DNA of 64,000 nucleotides, taken from NCBI RefSeq assembly GCF_018332715.1, contig NZ_BOQP01000048.1, positions 1 to 64,000 of the forward strand. Reading direction: 5' to 3'. Below are positions 35,208-44,194 of this stretch, piece by piece; the stretch's first letter is position 1; the number at the start of each line of letters is the position of its first letter. The notes beneath the pieces were generated by a model. The model ran no database searches. It saw only the letters and a list, made by a program, of their open reading frames with translations, and had not been told where the DNA came from. Position numbers and translations under genes: made by a program. The stretch is from Winogradskya consettensis (lineage in GTDB: Bacteria; Actinomycetota; Actinomycetes; Mycobacteriales; Micromonosporaceae).

Positions 35208-35377
35208 CGGTAACCCATCGGTACGCGGGGCGGCGGGCCCACCGATGGTCCTGTCCTTCGACACCGGCGGGAAACCCACCGGTGGAGGACATGTGTCAGC
35301 TCAGCTGTTCAGTCCGTTTGCCGGCGCTTGCTTTTCCGGCGTCGCTCGCAACTGATGCTGTACACGAGCGCCATCTT

Positions 35378-35395
35378 AGCGGGTATTTTCCCGCT
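35378..35395. promoter_or_regulatory. Inverted repeat before the dihydroxyacetone kinase gene
   Basis: AGCGGG-TATTTT-CCCGCT at 35378-35395 is a perfect 6-bp-arm inverted repeat with an AT loop, 22 bases before the GTG at 35417. It could be an operator or a small hairpin in the leader. Confidence 0.45.
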
Positions 35396-35416
35396 GATGC
35401 GAGCAGAATCGGCCGG

Positions 35417-37078
35417 GTGAAGAAGCTCATCAATGCTGCCGGCGACGTGGTCGGCGAAGCCCTCGACGGGCTCACTCTCACCAGCGCCGGCATCGCCCGG
35501 CTGGCGGGCTCCACCACCGCCGTCCGCTCCGACATCGACAAGGTACGTGCCGCGGGCCAGGTGGCCCTCCTCTCCGGTGGCGGCGCCGGACACGAACCGG
35601 CCCACGCCGGCTATGTCGGGCCGGGCATGCTGACCGGCGCGGTGGCGGGCGAGGTCTTCACCTCCCCGTCGGTCGACGCCGTCCTCGACGCGATCCGCGC
35701 GGTCGCCACCCCCGGCGGCGTCCTGCTGATCGTCAAGAACTACACCGGTGACCGGCTCAACTTCGGCCTCGCCGCCGAGCTGGCCCGCACCGAGGGCATC
35801 AGCACCGAAACCGTCGTGGTCGCCGACGACGTGGCCCTCGCCGAGGTCTCCGGGACGGGCCGCCGCGGCATCGCCGGCACGGTCCTGGTCCACAAGGTCG
35901 CCGGGGCCGCCGCCGACGCGGGCCTGTCCCTGAGCGAGGTCGCCCGCCTGGCCCGCCGCGTCGCGGACACGGTCGGCTCGATGGGCCTGGCCCTCAGCGC
36001 GTGCACGGTCCCGGCGGCGGGACAGCCCGGCTTCCTGCTCGACGAGGACGAAGCCGAATGGGGCCTCGGCATCCACGGCGAACCCGGCGTGGAACGGGCC
36101 ACGCTGCCCCCGGTCGCGGAGGTCGCCGCACGCCTGATCACCACGATCGTCGAGGACCGCGGCATCACCTCCGGCAGCCAGGTCGCCCTGCTGGTCAACG
36201 GTCTCGGCGCCACCCCGCCCATGGAACTCTCCATCGTGGCCGACGCCGCCATCCGCGACCTTCGCAAACGCGGCATCACCGCTACCCGGGTCTGGGCGGG
36301 CACGTTCCTGTCCGCCCTCGACATGGCCGGCGTCTCGATCAGCCTCCTGCCCGTCGACGAGGAACTCCTCGGCCTGCTCGACGCCCCGACGACGGCACCG
36401 GCGTGGCCGCGTACCGAATCCACCGCCGAAGGCACCGTCCTGCCGGCACCACCCGGTGTTCTTCCCGAAAGCGGAACCCTTGCCGCTTCCGACCCTGTGC
36501 GCCGCGCCCTCGAAGCCGTAGCCGAAACCCTCATCGCCCACCGCGACGAACTCACCGCGATGGACCGCGAGGTCGGCGACGGAGACCTCGGCATCAGCCT
36601 CGCCCGCGGCGCGGCCGCCATCCTCGCCGAAACCCCCACCTACCCCGGCGAGCAGGGCCCGGCCGCGGTCCTGCGAGCGGTCTCAGCATCGGTACGCCGT
36701 GACGTCGGCGGCACCTCCGGCCCGCTCTACGCCATCCTCCTGCTCCGCGCAGCCGCCGCCCTCGAGGAAACCGGCTCCTGGCCCGCCGCCCTGCAGGCCG
36801 GCACCGACGGCATCCGCGACGTAGGCGGCGCCGAGGTCGGCGACCGAACGATGATCGACGCCCTCTCCCCCGCAGCCGAAGCCCTCGCCACCGGCGGCAC
36901 CCTGGCCGCCGCCATCACCGCCGCCCGCACCGGCACGGACCACACCGCCACCATCACCGCCCGCCTGGGCCGCTCCAGCTACCTCGGCGACAGAGTCCTC
37001 GGCCACCCCGACCCCGGCGCGTACGCTGTGGTGCTGTGGCTGGAAGCAATCTCGGCGGCCCTGAGCCCCACCACCTGA
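35417..37078 (+). CDS. Fused dihydroxyacetone kinase (DhaK-DhaL)
   Basis: A 553-residue single-chain ATP-dependent kinase that phosphorylates dihydroxyacetone (or glyceraldehyde-type triose). Residues 1-330 are the DhaK substrate domain; SGGGAGHEPAHAGYVGPGML is its N-terminal signature. Residues 350-553 are the DhaL ATP domain, with the Mg-binding MDREVGDGDLGISLARGA and the later VGDRTMIDALSPA. The two domains are separate proteins in PTS-dependent systems; the fusion suggests direct ATP use. GTG start at 35417, with no strong ribosome site. Its 3' end overlaps the small phosphatase gene by 43 bases. Confidence 0.92.
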   Translation: MKKLINAAGDVVGEALDGLTLTSAGIARLAGSTTAVRSDIDKVRAAGQVALLSGGGAGHEPAHAGYVGPGMLTGAVAGEVFTSPSVDAVLDAIRAVATPGGVLLIVKNYTGDRLNFGLAAELARTEGISTETVVVADDVALAEVSGTGRRGIAGTVLVHKVAGAAADAGLSLSEVARLARRVADTVGSMGLALSACTVPAAGQPGFLLDEDEAEWGLGIHGEPGVERATLPPVAEVAARLITTIVEDRGITSGSQVALLVNGLGATPPMELSIVADAAIRDLRKRGITATRVWAGTFLSALDMAGVSISLLPVDEELLGLLDAPTTAPAWPRTESTAEGTVLPAPPGVLPESGTLAASDPVRRALEAVAETLIAHRDELTAMDREVGDGDLGISLARGAAAILAETPTYPGEQGPAAVLRAVSASVRRDVGGTSGPLYAILLLRAAAALEETGSWPAALQAGTDGIRDVGGAEVGDRTMIDALSPAAEALATGGTLAAAITAARTGTDHTATITARLGRSSYLGDRVLGHPDPGAYAVVLWLEAISAALSPTT

Positions 37079-37476
37079 CCTGGCACCCCGACGGGCCCGG
37101 CGTGCTCCCCCTGCCGTCGGGCCGCCTCATCCGGGGCCGAGCCCTGCGCCGCCCGCCCCTCGACCCACCCGCCGACCTCACCATCCGCCTGCTCGGCCGA
37201 GGCGGCGACATCCACTGGCCCGACTTCTGGCTCCCCACCGACCGAGCCCACGCCTACGCGGTTCTCCACGAGGCTTGGACACGCTCCGCCACCGAGCGCG
37301 TAGAACTCGCCTGCAAAGGCGGCCGCGGCCGCACCGGCACAGCCCTCGCCTGCATCGCCATCCTCGACGGCATCCCACCCGCAGAAGCAGTCACCTACGT
37401 CCGCACCCACTACAGCCCCCACGCCGTAGAAACTCCTTGGCAGCACCGCTACGTCCAAAATTTCACCGGCGGCTGA
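37036..37476 (+). CDS. Protein-tyrosine-phosphatase-like protein
   Basis: A 146-residue small phosphatase of the dual-specificity/PTP type. The signature CKGGRGRTGTA (Cys93, Arg99) is a complete CX5R loop, and WPDFWLP supplies the likely general acid Asp63. The N-terminal ~45 residues are Pro/Arg-rich. It is shorter than classical PTPs. Substrate is unknown. GTG start at 37036 inside the end of the dihydroxyacetone kinase gene (43-base overlap), so the two are probably cotranscribed, but a functional link is not obvious. It is convergent with the broken PIN gene. Confidence 0.82.
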   Translation: MAGSNLGGPEPHHLTWHPDGPGVLPLPSGRLIRGRALRRPPLDPPADLTIRLLGRGGDIHWPDFWLPTDRAHAYAVLHEAWTRSATERVELACKGGRGRTGTALACIAILDGIPPAEAVTYVRTHYSPHAVETPWQHRYVQNFTGG

Positions 37477-37477
37477 G

Positions 37478-38090
37478 TTACCAGTGGGCGGGTGCCAGCA
37501 GGTCGGTCTTCACAAGCGGCGGGAGACCGTCGTCGAGCGTGCGCAGGCGCTCGTAGATGTCGCGCATCGCATTCCTGTCGGGGATATGCGGGCTGCCGGC
37601 TGCTCGCTTCAGGACGGTCAGCGTGCTGAACAGCGCTATTGCGCCCACCGGGTAGCCCTGCGCCCGGAGACGTCGCAGACGCATCAACTCCGCGCTCGCG
37701 ATCTGTGATCCGGGACCGTCGTCGATGAGAACGATGACCGCGACGCCGGCTTCGGCAGCGACGACGGCGTGAGCGATGACCATGAGCTCGCCAAGGTCTT
37801 TCGCATGGCGCACCCGCTCGTGCATAGGTTGCCGGGAGACCCGATAGATCACCCTGTCCAATTCGGGGGTGACCTCGTCGGAGAGGACCTCGATCCATCG
37901 TGGCGTCAACTTGCGCCAGACTGTCGCTGCGGCCTGAAAGCGGCTGTCCTCTCTGGCTTTACCTCAGCACCTCGCCTCGGACGGTCTCCGGCACGCTCAA
38001 CGGGCCCAGGACGCTCATGAGAAGACGCTCTTTGTTGATCGAGAAGAAGTTCAGACTCGGTCCGGCATCGATGATCGGCCGTTGGGTCAT
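37478..38090 (-). pseudogene. PIN-domain ribonuclease-like gene with a +1 frameshift
   Basis: The ATG at 38090 overlaps the ImmA/IrrE stop codon by four bases (ATGA). The first 43 residues (MTQRPIIDAGPSLNFFSINK and on to VRGEVLR) end at a TAA at 37959-37961. Omitting one base (position 37961) restores a frame that runs to 37478 (KARED, then WRKLTPRWIEVLSDEV and later VIVLIDDGPGSQIASAE). The joined ~203-residue product has the early Asp and late Asp-Asp expected of a PIN-type nuclease. As the sequence stands the protein is truncated. Either the toxin-like gene is inactivated, the frame is shifted during translation, or there is a one-base assembly error. Confidence 0.75.
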
Positions 38091-38950
38091 CGCCCCGCGG
38101 CCTCCGTGCGTGACTCGGCGGCAACGTCCGGCGCGTTGAGATCCTGGTCGAGAGCCGCCCAGTCGATCTCGATGTTCGGGGACTCGGACGGATCAGCCCA
38201 CACGACCGGCCGCTCGGCGGGGGTGATGCCGGCCTCGCGCAGCTCCGCTTCAACAGTTTCCAGAGGAATTCCGCGCAGCGTCGCGATGGCCTGGGCAGAC
38301 AGCACACCTTCTACATAGCCGTTGATCGCGCGAGCGAGCAGCCGTTGGGGCGCTCTGCGCCGGTCGGAATCGATTCGCAGTGCTTCATATTGGTCGCTCC
38401 ACCCGAAGCCGACTGCCAGACGACGGGTGGACAGGACCATCCAGCTGTCCTTCGTGGCTGCGTCCAGATATCCGACCTGCTGCAACGCTATGGCGGCGAT
38501 GGCGGGGGACACCAGGAACCGTTGCACGACCGACGAAAGCGTCGCATGGGTTGCCGGCTTCCCCGTGCCGAGGAACTCCCGCAGTCCGTCAATCGGCAGC
38601 AGCATATGGCGGGCAAAGGCATCGGCGCGGACCTCTGCCCGGGACCGGCCGCCTCGCTTGCCGGGAGTGCTCTCCGTCCAGTCGCCGAACTGCACGTGCC
38701 CCAGCTCGTGAGCGAGGGTGCTCCGCTGCCGCATGGGATTTCTCGTGCGGGCCACCCCAATGATCACGGTGTTGTGTTTCGGATCGCGCATCGTAAGGCC
38801 GTGCTCGTCAGGCCCGGCATCGAGCACGGCCACATCGATGCCGGCTGTCTGCTCAACGATCGCAACAAGGTCGCCCAGCGGCTGCAGGCCCAGTCGGTGC
38901 TCCCGACGGAACCGCTCGGCGGCGCCACGCCCTTCCGTTTCTGCGCTCAT
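38087..38950 (-). CDS. ImmA/IrrE family metallopeptidase
   Basis: A 287-residue zinc peptidase of the ImmA/IrrE (COG2856) family. The metal motif HELGH is at residues 81-85, with a downstream acidic helix (RAEVRADAFARHMLLP) providing the third ligand. Proteins of this kind cleave HTH-type repressors. The upstream XRE gene (15-base gap) is the natural target, and the downstream PIN-like gene overlaps by four bases. So the three form an operon of repressor, protease and nuclease-like protein. The ATG at 38950 is followed by a Glu/Arg-rich N-terminus. The C-terminal ~120 residues are uncharacterised. Confidence 0.88.
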   Translation of the reverse strand: MSAETEGRGAAERFRREHRLGLQPLGDLVAIVEQTAGIDVAVLDAGPDEHGLTMRDPKHNTVIIGVARTRNPMRQRSTLAHELGHVQFGDWTESTPGKRGGRSRAEVRADAFARHMLLPIDGLREFLGTGKPATHATLSSVVQRFLVSPAIAAIALQQVGYLDAATKDSWMVLSTRRLAVGFGWSDQYEALRIDSDRRRAPQRLLARAINGYVEGVLSAQAIATLRGIPLETVEAELREAGITPAERPVVWADPSESPNIEIDWAALDQDLNAPDVAAESRTEAAGR

Positions 38951-38965
38951 GCCTGTCCGCCCATC

Positions 38966-39298
38966 TCAGATCGTGGCCGGGATGGCCTGGTCGTCCAGGT
39001 AGTCGTCCAGGTCCAGGAAGTGCAGGAGCGATCGGCGCATGTCTTCCATGTCGCAGTCGCTGGTCGCGCGTGCCACGAACTCGACCCGATCGGCGACGGT
39101 CTCCAGCCCGGTGAGTTGCGCGACGGTGTGTCCGGTCGCCCAGGCGATCGTCATGATCTCGGGCATCTTCGCGACGCGATCCCCGGCGATGATCCGCGAC
39201 AGGGTGGGCTGAGAAATGCCGGTCAGATCCGCGAGAGCGCGCTGACTCAGACCTGCCGCAGCACGTGCCCGTTCTATCGATGCGCCTACATCAGCCAT
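38966..39298 (-). CDS. XRE-family HTH repressor
   Basis: A 110-residue DNA-binding protein. Residues ~5-60 are a classical Cro/CI-type helix-turn-helix: SIERARAAAGLSQRALADL, then TGISQPTLSRIIAGDR. The C-terminal half is acidic and may contact the protease. The ATG at 39298 is chosen because GGGAG lies just upstream; a longer start eight codons earlier is possible. A perfect 9-bp inverted repeat 15 to 45 bases upstream is its likely operator, so it probably represses its own operon (XRE, ImmA/IrrE, PIN). Confidence 0.88.
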   Translation of the reverse strand: MADVGASIERARAAAGLSQRALADLTGISQPTLSRIIAGDRVAKMPEIMTIAWATGHTVAQLTGLETVADRVEFVARATSDCDMEDMRRSLLHFLDLDDYLDDQAIPATI

Positions 39299-39312
39299 CG
39301 CCACACTCCCGA

Positions 39313-39343
39313 GCTGAATCAAACTTCCTGGCCGTGATTCAGC
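39313..39343. promoter_or_regulatory. Inverted-repeat operator of the XRE operon
   Basis: GCTGAATCA (39313-39321) and TGATTCAGC (39335-39343) are perfectly complementary arms, spaced by 13 bases. They sit directly upstream of the XRE start, in a locally AT-richer segment. Confidence 0.75.
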
Positions 39344-39431
39344 CTACGCGGGTTTCCACTTGATCGCACTCCGCGCGAGCCGACGAGCGTCACACCACGG
39401 CCTCAACCGCACCCACATCTGCACCACGCAA

Positions 39432-41270
39432 TCAGTGGCTGGTGGGAGTGCGGATGAGGTCGTTGACGTGGCGTTCGATCCGGTCGGCTATCGCGGGGTC
39501 GGTGATCATCATTTCGAGGCCGGCCTGGTCGGATTCGCGGATCTCCACGCGGGCCATGACGGTGATGGGGTCGGCGGGGTTGCCGAGGCCCTGGACGTCG
39601 ACGATTTCGCCGGGGTCGAGGGGGGTTTCGGGCGGGAGGCGTACGCGGAGGCCTGTTTTGCTGATGTTGATGAGGGCGGCTTCGAGGTCGTGGGCGCGGC
39701 CGGCGCGGTGGAGGTGGACGGTGCCGGTGGTGGCGATTCGCTGGGATTGGCGGCGTTCGAGTTGGGCGGCGAGGCCGGACATGCGTTCGACCTGGTCGAT
39801 GGTCTGGGACATGCGTTCGGTGAGGCGTTCGACGACCTGGCCCTGGCCGGTGGCGATGGTTCGCAGGGAGGTGGCGGCGGTGCCGACGCCGCCGATGCCG
39901 GCGATCATGGCGGCGATGGTCTGGGAGACCAGGGTGGTGTCGCGGGTGAGGTCGGCGATGGTGGCGGCGATCTGGTCGGTGGATTCGGAGGTGCTGGTGG
40001 CGAGGTCCTTGACCTCGTCGGCGACCACGGTGAAGCCGAGGCCGAGGTCACCGGCGCGGGCGGCCTCGATGGTGGCGTTCAGGGCGAGCAGGCGGGTCTG
40101 GCCCGCGATGGTGTTGACCAGGACGGCGGTGGCCGCGACCTTGCGGAGGCTCTCCTCCAGGGAGGCGATGACCTGCTCGGCGCGGCGGGCGTGGTCGACG
40201 ACCGTCGAGGTGGCGGATTCGGTGACGGCGATGCCGTGGTCGATGGTGGCGGAGGCTTCGCGGACGTCGGCGACCTGATCGGTGACCTGGCGGAGCTCCT
40301 CGGCGACGGCGGTGGCCGATTCGCCGATGATGGCCTGGGCGCGGTCGCGCAGGCCGATCTCGGCTTCGCGCTGGTGGCGGAAGCTGACCCGGAGCTGTTC
40401 CTCGCGGACGGACTGGGCGGCGGCGAGTTCGCCCTCCTGGCCGATCATGCGGGTGCGGGCCGCGTCGATCGCCTGGCCGATCTCGCCGAGTTCGTCGCGG
40501 CCGGCCGGGAGCGGATGCGTGGTCAGGTCGCCGTCGGCGATGGCCGTGACGCCACCGACGGCGAGGGCCACGTCGTGGCGGGTGCGCCAGAGCACCGCCG
40601 CCGCGAACCAGGCCGCGAGCGCGAATCCGCCGAGCGTGATGGCCAGGATGATCAGGCGTTCGCGGCTGAACCCGGCGATCCGCGTTTCGAGCAGGTCGTC
40701 GAGCACCGAGGTCAGCGCGGTTATGGCCGCGTCGGGGTCGCTGATGTCGAAACTGAGCACCGGGGCCAGCCGGGATTCGAGATCGGGGGCGGAGGTGTTG
40801 GCGATCGCGGTGCTCACGTCGTACTTGAGAGCGGCAAGGACCACCGACTGGTCGGCGCCGGTGGCGAAGGCTTTCGGCAGTTGGATGATCTGGGCATCCA
40901 TCACGTAGAAGGAGTCCAGGTCCGGGTCGAGGATGAGGTTGGAGTTGTTGCCGGCATCGGTGATCAATTTCGGAAGCTCGGCGCCGGTGGTCACGCTGCT
41001 GAGTCGCAACGAGGGATTGGCGGCAATCGCCGTGTTGACCGCGGCGAGGTCGCTCCGATCACCCGTGGCCAGGGCCAGCAGCGCGGGACGGACCACCTCG
41101 AGACCGTCACGCTCGCTCGCGCTGAACGAGATCTTGGTGTGCATCTCGTGGACGTAACCGTAGGTGGCGGCACCACCCGGGATCATCAGCACCAGGACGA
41201 GGGTGCCGAGCCGCAGACTGGTCCGCATCCGGTCGGCGGCCGCGAGGACCGGCCGCAGCAATACGGGCAC
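39432..41270 (-). CDS. Methyl-accepting chemotaxis-type receptor with C-terminal PilZ domain
   Basis: A 612-residue membrane receptor. Membrane helix 1 is at 20-40 and helix 2 at 206-228, enclosing an external sensor with NLILDPDLDSFYVMD. A HAMP segment (229-280) and the MCP signalling domain follow; its hairpin tip is TRLLALNATIEAARAGD. From about residue 505 there is a PilZ-like c-di-GMP module: RRQSQR gives RxxxR, and NISKTG stands in for D/NxSxxG. So ligand sensing and c-di-GMP binding may be joined in one protein. The start is a GTG at 41270; an ATG at 41228 is an alternative. No cheA or cheW gene is near, so its output partner is unknown. Confidence 0.88.
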   Translation of the reverse strand: MPVLLRPVLAAADRMRTSLRLGTLVLVLMIPGGAATYGYVHEMHTKISFSASERDGLEVVRPALLALATGDRSDLAAVNTAIAANPSLRLSSVTTGAELPKLITDAGNNSNLILDPDLDSFYVMDAQIIQLPKAFATGADQSVVLAALKYDVSTAIANTSAPDLESRLAPVLSFDISDPDAAITALTSVLDDLLETRIAGFSRERLIILAITLGGFALAAWFAAAVLWRTRHDVALAVGGVTAIADGDLTTHPLPAGRDELGEIGQAIDAARTRMIGQEGELAAAQSVREEQLRVSFRHQREAEIGLRDRAQAIIGESATAVAEELRQVTDQVADVREASATIDHGIAVTESATSTVVDHARRAEQVIASLEESLRKVAATAVLVNTIAGQTRLLALNATIEAARAGDLGLGFTVVADEVKDLATSTSESTDQIAATIADLTRDTTLVSQTIAAMIAGIGGVGTAATSLRTIATGQGQVVERLTERMSQTIDQVERMSGLAAQLERRQSQRIATTGTVHLHRAGRAHDLEAALINISKTGLRVRLPPETPLDPGEIVDVQGLGNPADPITVMARVEIRESDQAGLEMMITDPAIADRIERHVNDLIRTPTSH

Positions 41271-41341
41271 CGGCCGATTCCATCACGCCAAGCCGCCCCA
41301 TTCGCCCTTTTTGTTACCGAGCCGGGTTAGATTGGTAGACG

Positions 41342-41776
41342 ATGATCACCGTTGACCGGACCTTCACCGTGACGGCCACCCCCGCCGCCGTCCTCGAGTA
41401 CCTGCGCGACTTCGGCAACACCGAGCAGTGGGACCCAGGCACGCAGACCACCACCCGCACCGACGCCGGCCCGATCGTCGCCGGGTCGACCTGGCACAAC
41501 GTCTCCAAGGTCCTCGGCATCACCACCGAGCTGACCTACACGCTGCAGGAGGCGGCGAGTGATCGGCTCGTCTTCGTCGGCCGCAACGACGGTGCCACCT
41601 CGACCGACACCATCACCGTGCGCCCGGCCGAGGGTGGCAGCGAGGTCAACTACCACCTCGAACTGCAGATGCACGGCGCGGCGAAGCTGGCCACCCCGGT
41701 GATGAAGTTCGAGTTCGAGAAACTCGGCACCGAGACCGCCAAGAGCCTCACCGAGACCCTCAACAAGCTCGGTTAG
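41342..41776 (+). CDS. SRPBCC (START-like) family protein
   Basis: A 144-residue cytoplasmic protein of the polyketide-cyclase/SRPBCC fold, with the family start TVDRTFTVTATPAAVLEYLRDFGNTEQWDPG and the central HNVSKVLGITTELTYTLQE. Such proteins bind lipophilic ligands, but no specific ligand can be named. A -10-like TAGATT at 41328-41333 ends eight bases before the ATG, so the transcript is probably leaderless. It overlaps the convergent RNA methyltransferase gene by four bases at the 3' end. Confidence 0.85.
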   Translation: MITVDRTFTVTATPAAVLEYLRDFGNTEQWDPGTQTTTRTDAGPIVAGSTWHNVSKVLGITTELTYTLQEAASDRLVFVGRNDGATSTDTITVRPAEGGSEVNYHLELQMHGAAKLATPVMKFEFEKLGTETAKSLTETLNKLG

Positions 41777-42585
41777 CCCGGGCGGCGCTGGCGGGCGGCC
41801 TCGTAAAGGGCGACGGTTGCCGCCGACGCCGCGTTCAACGAGCTGGCCGCGCCCGTGATCGGGATGCGGACCATCTGGTCGCACGCCTCCCGCCAGGCGG
41901 TGCTCAAGCCGTGCGTCTCATTGCCTACGGCAAGGACGGTCGGGCCGGTCAGGTCGTGCTCGGCGATGTCGACCGGCCCGCGCTCATCGGTTCCGACAAT
42001 CTGCACGGGTACGCCCAGAGCGCCCGCCCACGCGACAACTTCGCGATGACTCGGCAACCGCACGACCGGCAGCGCGAACAGTGATCCGGTGCTCGCGCGT
42101 ACGGCGCGGGGGTCGTACGGGTCGGCGGCGTGGCCGGTGACGATCACGCCGGCCGCCCCGAACGCGTCCGCGGAACGGATCAGGGTGCCGACGTTCCCGG
42201 GGGTCGTCGGGCGGTCGAAGACGACAACGAGCAGCTTCGGGCGTACTGAGATCCGGGTCGGATCGTCGGCCGGCATGCCCACCACCGCGAGCAGCTCGGG
42301 GGTTTCGTCGTCCTTCTCGCCCAGCTCCGCCATGAGGTCGGCGGCAAGCAGCACCCGCGGCGCCCCGCTGGTCTCGATCAGCTCCCGCGCCCACTTCGAC
42401 ATCCCGGGCGCGTCGGAGGTCAGCAGGGCGCGGATCTCCCAGCCGTGCTCGACGGCCAGCGAGACCGGGCGTACGCCCTGGACGAGGAACTCCCCCGCCT
42501 GGTGACGCTTGTTGCGGTTGCCGAGCAGCGCCTGCCACTGCTGGAAGGTGGCGTTGCGCGTGGTGATGCGAAGGGTTCGGGGCAC
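41773..42585 (-). CDS. TrmH/SpoU-family RNA 2'-O-methyltransferase
   Basis: A 270-residue SPOUT methyltransferase. The N-terminal ~100 residues form a substrate-binding domain (RHQAGEFLVQGVRPVSLAVE). The knot domain has the three family motifs: DRPTTPGNVGTLIRSADAFG, TVLAVGNETHGLS and VRIPITGAASSLNAASAATV. Target (tRNA or rRNA) is not predictable. The start is a GTG at 42585. It lies 11 bases after the aldehyde dehydrogenase stop on the same strand. Confidence 0.9.
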   Translation of the reverse strand: MPRTLRITTRNATFQQWQALLGNRNKRHQAGEFLVQGVRPVSLAVEHGWEIRALLTSDAPGMSKWARELIETSGAPRVLLAADLMAELGEKDDETPELLAVVGMPADDPTRISVRPKLLVVVFDRPTTPGNVGTLIRSADAFGAAGVIVTGHAADPYDPRAVRASTGSLFALPVVRLPSHREVVAWAGALGVPVQIVGTDERGPVDIAEHDLTGPTVLAVGNETHGLSTAWREACDQMVRIPITGAASSLNAASAATVALYEAARQRRPG

Positions 42586-42596
42586 GCCGTCCGACG

Positions 42597-44060
42597 TTAC
42601 GGTGTCGGCGGGTGACTCGTGTAGCCGGGGAAGTTCCCGTAGAGCCGCTCGCCCGGCCGGCCCTCGGTCACCGCCTGCACGAGCAGGTCACCGCCGACGA
42701 ACGCACCCTTCCAGGACGCCCCGCGACCACCGAACGTCTCGGCCTTGTCACCGCGCGAACGGGGCCGGTTGATGCCGATCTTGTACGCCTGGACGTCGCG
42801 CGCGAGCTTCTGAGCCAGGTCTTCGTCATCAACCGCGAGGCTCGCCACGAGTGCCCCGTTGCTGACGTTCATCGCGGCGAGCAGCTCGTCCTCCGTGTCC
42901 ACCACCACGATCGTGTCCACCGGCCCGAACGGCTCGGCGTGGCGCAATCGGCTGCGGCCCGGCGGTGCGAGCAGGGCGGTCGGTCCCACGTACGCGTCGT
43001 GGCCCGGGTCGCGGTGCAGGGGGATCGCGCCGCCCTCGATCGCCTCCTCGACCTTGCTGCGCAGTTCGTCGGCCTTGGCGGCGCTGATCAGCGGGCCGAA
43101 GTCGAGGTCGTCGCGCTCCAGGGGGTTGCCGTACTGCACGCTTTTCAGGACCGGGAGGTAGACGTCGAGGAATTTGTCGACGAGTTTGCGCTGGATGACG
43201 AATCTCGGGTAGGCGGTGCAGCGCTGTTTGCCGTACTCAAAGCCTTTCCTCAGGTGTTCTTCGAGCTGGTCCCATCGGGTGTATTCCCAGATTCCCCAGG
43301 CATTGAGGCCTTCTTGCTCGATGAAGTGGCGCTTGTTGGTGTCGGCCAGAGCGGCCGCTACTTTTCCGCCGTTGTCCCGGCCGCCGACGAAGGCTACTGC
43401 CGCGATATTGTCGTTTTTGACCAGCACTTCGGATAAATCGCCGCCGCTGCCACTGAGCAGCGTGACCGGGAGGCCTTCCCTGGTCATCAACGCGTGCGCG
43501 AGGGTCAGGCAGATCGCGCCGCCCTGCGACGGCGTCTTCGCGATCACCGCATTGCCGGCCAGCAGCTGCACCAGCTCGGCGTGGACCAGCACACTCATCG
43601 GATAGTTCCACGACGCGATGTTGCTGACCGGCCCCGGCAACGGCGTGCGACCCAACATCTGCCGGTCGATCTGCCCCAGATACCAGCGGACACCGTCCAG
43701 CGCGCGGTCGACGTCCGCGCAGGCCAGCCGCCACGGTTTGCCGATCTCCCAGACCAGCAGCCGGGCGAGCAGATCGCGATGGTCCTGCAGGGCGGCGACG
43801 GCGGCGGCCACCCTTTCCTTGCGCTCTTCTCGCGGAGTCGCGGCCCACATCGCGTGGTCCCGGGCGGCGGCACGCACCGCGGCACCGGCGGTCAGAACAT
43901 CGATTCGCCCACTCTGCGCGATTTCCCGGCCGTCAATGGGGGTACGCAGGACAGCTGCCACGCCGTCGTCCTGCCACCTGTTGTCATAGAGGGTGCGCAG
44001 CCTGTTCCCGGATATCGCTTCGGGGGCGGCCTGCCGGACCTGGGCCAGAACGTCATCCAT
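42597..44060 (-). CDS. Aldehyde dehydrogenase family protein
   Basis: A 487-residue NAD(P)-dependent ALDH-superfamily enzyme. The cofactor region has ASWNYPMSVLVHAELVQLLAGNAVIAKTPSQG; the FVGGRDNGGK segment and the catalytic Cys near residue 280 in KQRCTAYPRFV follow. The usual catalytic Glu motif ELGG is replaced by EQEGLNAW, so the preferred substrate may be unusual. The ATG at 44060 has little ribosome-site signal. The gene is followed closely by the TrmH gene. Two hairpins separate its 5' end from the HPF-like gene. Confidence 0.88.
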   Translation of the reverse strand: MDDVLAQVRQAAPEAISGNRLRTLYDNRWQDDGVAAVLRTPIDGREIAQSGRIDVLTAGAAVRAAARDHAMWAATPREERKERVAAAVAALQDHRDLLARLLVWEIGKPWRLACADVDRALDGVRWYLGQIDRQMLGRTPLPGPVSNIASWNYPMSVLVHAELVQLLAGNAVIAKTPSQGGAICLTLAHALMTREGLPVTLLSGSGGDLSEVLVKNDNIAAVAFVGGRDNGGKVAAALADTNKRHFIEQEGLNAWGIWEYTRWDQLEEHLRKGFEYGKQRCTAYPRFVIQRKLVDKFLDVYLPVLKSVQYGNPLERDDLDFGPLISAAKADELRSKVEEAIEGGAIPLHRDPGHDAYVGPTALLAPPGRSRLRHAEPFGPVDTIVVVDTEDELLAAMNVSNGALVASLAVDDEDLAQKLARDVQAYKIGINRPRSRGDKAETFGGRGASWKGAFVGGDLLVQAVTEGRPGERLYGNFPGYTSHPPTP

Positions 44061-44145
44061 AACCCACTGTGGCCGCTTGTTTTTACCTCGCGCGACGGTT
44101 TCCTGCCCGTCCTCGTCGCGATTCTTGCCGTAGGGCCAAATTTCC

Positions 44146-44189
44146 CGTTTCTTCTGAAACGCTGTGGAGGGGCCTCGCGGGCCCCTCCA
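44146..44189 (-). terminator. Tandem hairpins after the HPF-like gene
   Basis: Two hairpins: CGTTTC-TTCT-GAAACG (44146-44161) and a perfect 10-bp stem TGGAGGGGCC-TCGCG-GGCCCCTCCA (44165-44189). On the minus strand they lie just past the HPF-like stop and before the aldehyde dehydrogenase start, so they probably stop readthrough. Confidence 0.8.
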
Positions 44190-44194
44190 TCACG

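Noticed and set aside
39360..41330. 656-residue open frame on the plus strand
   Set aside because: Gly/Asp/Val-rich translation fully antisense to the MCP-PilZ gene; typical of high-GC mirror frames.
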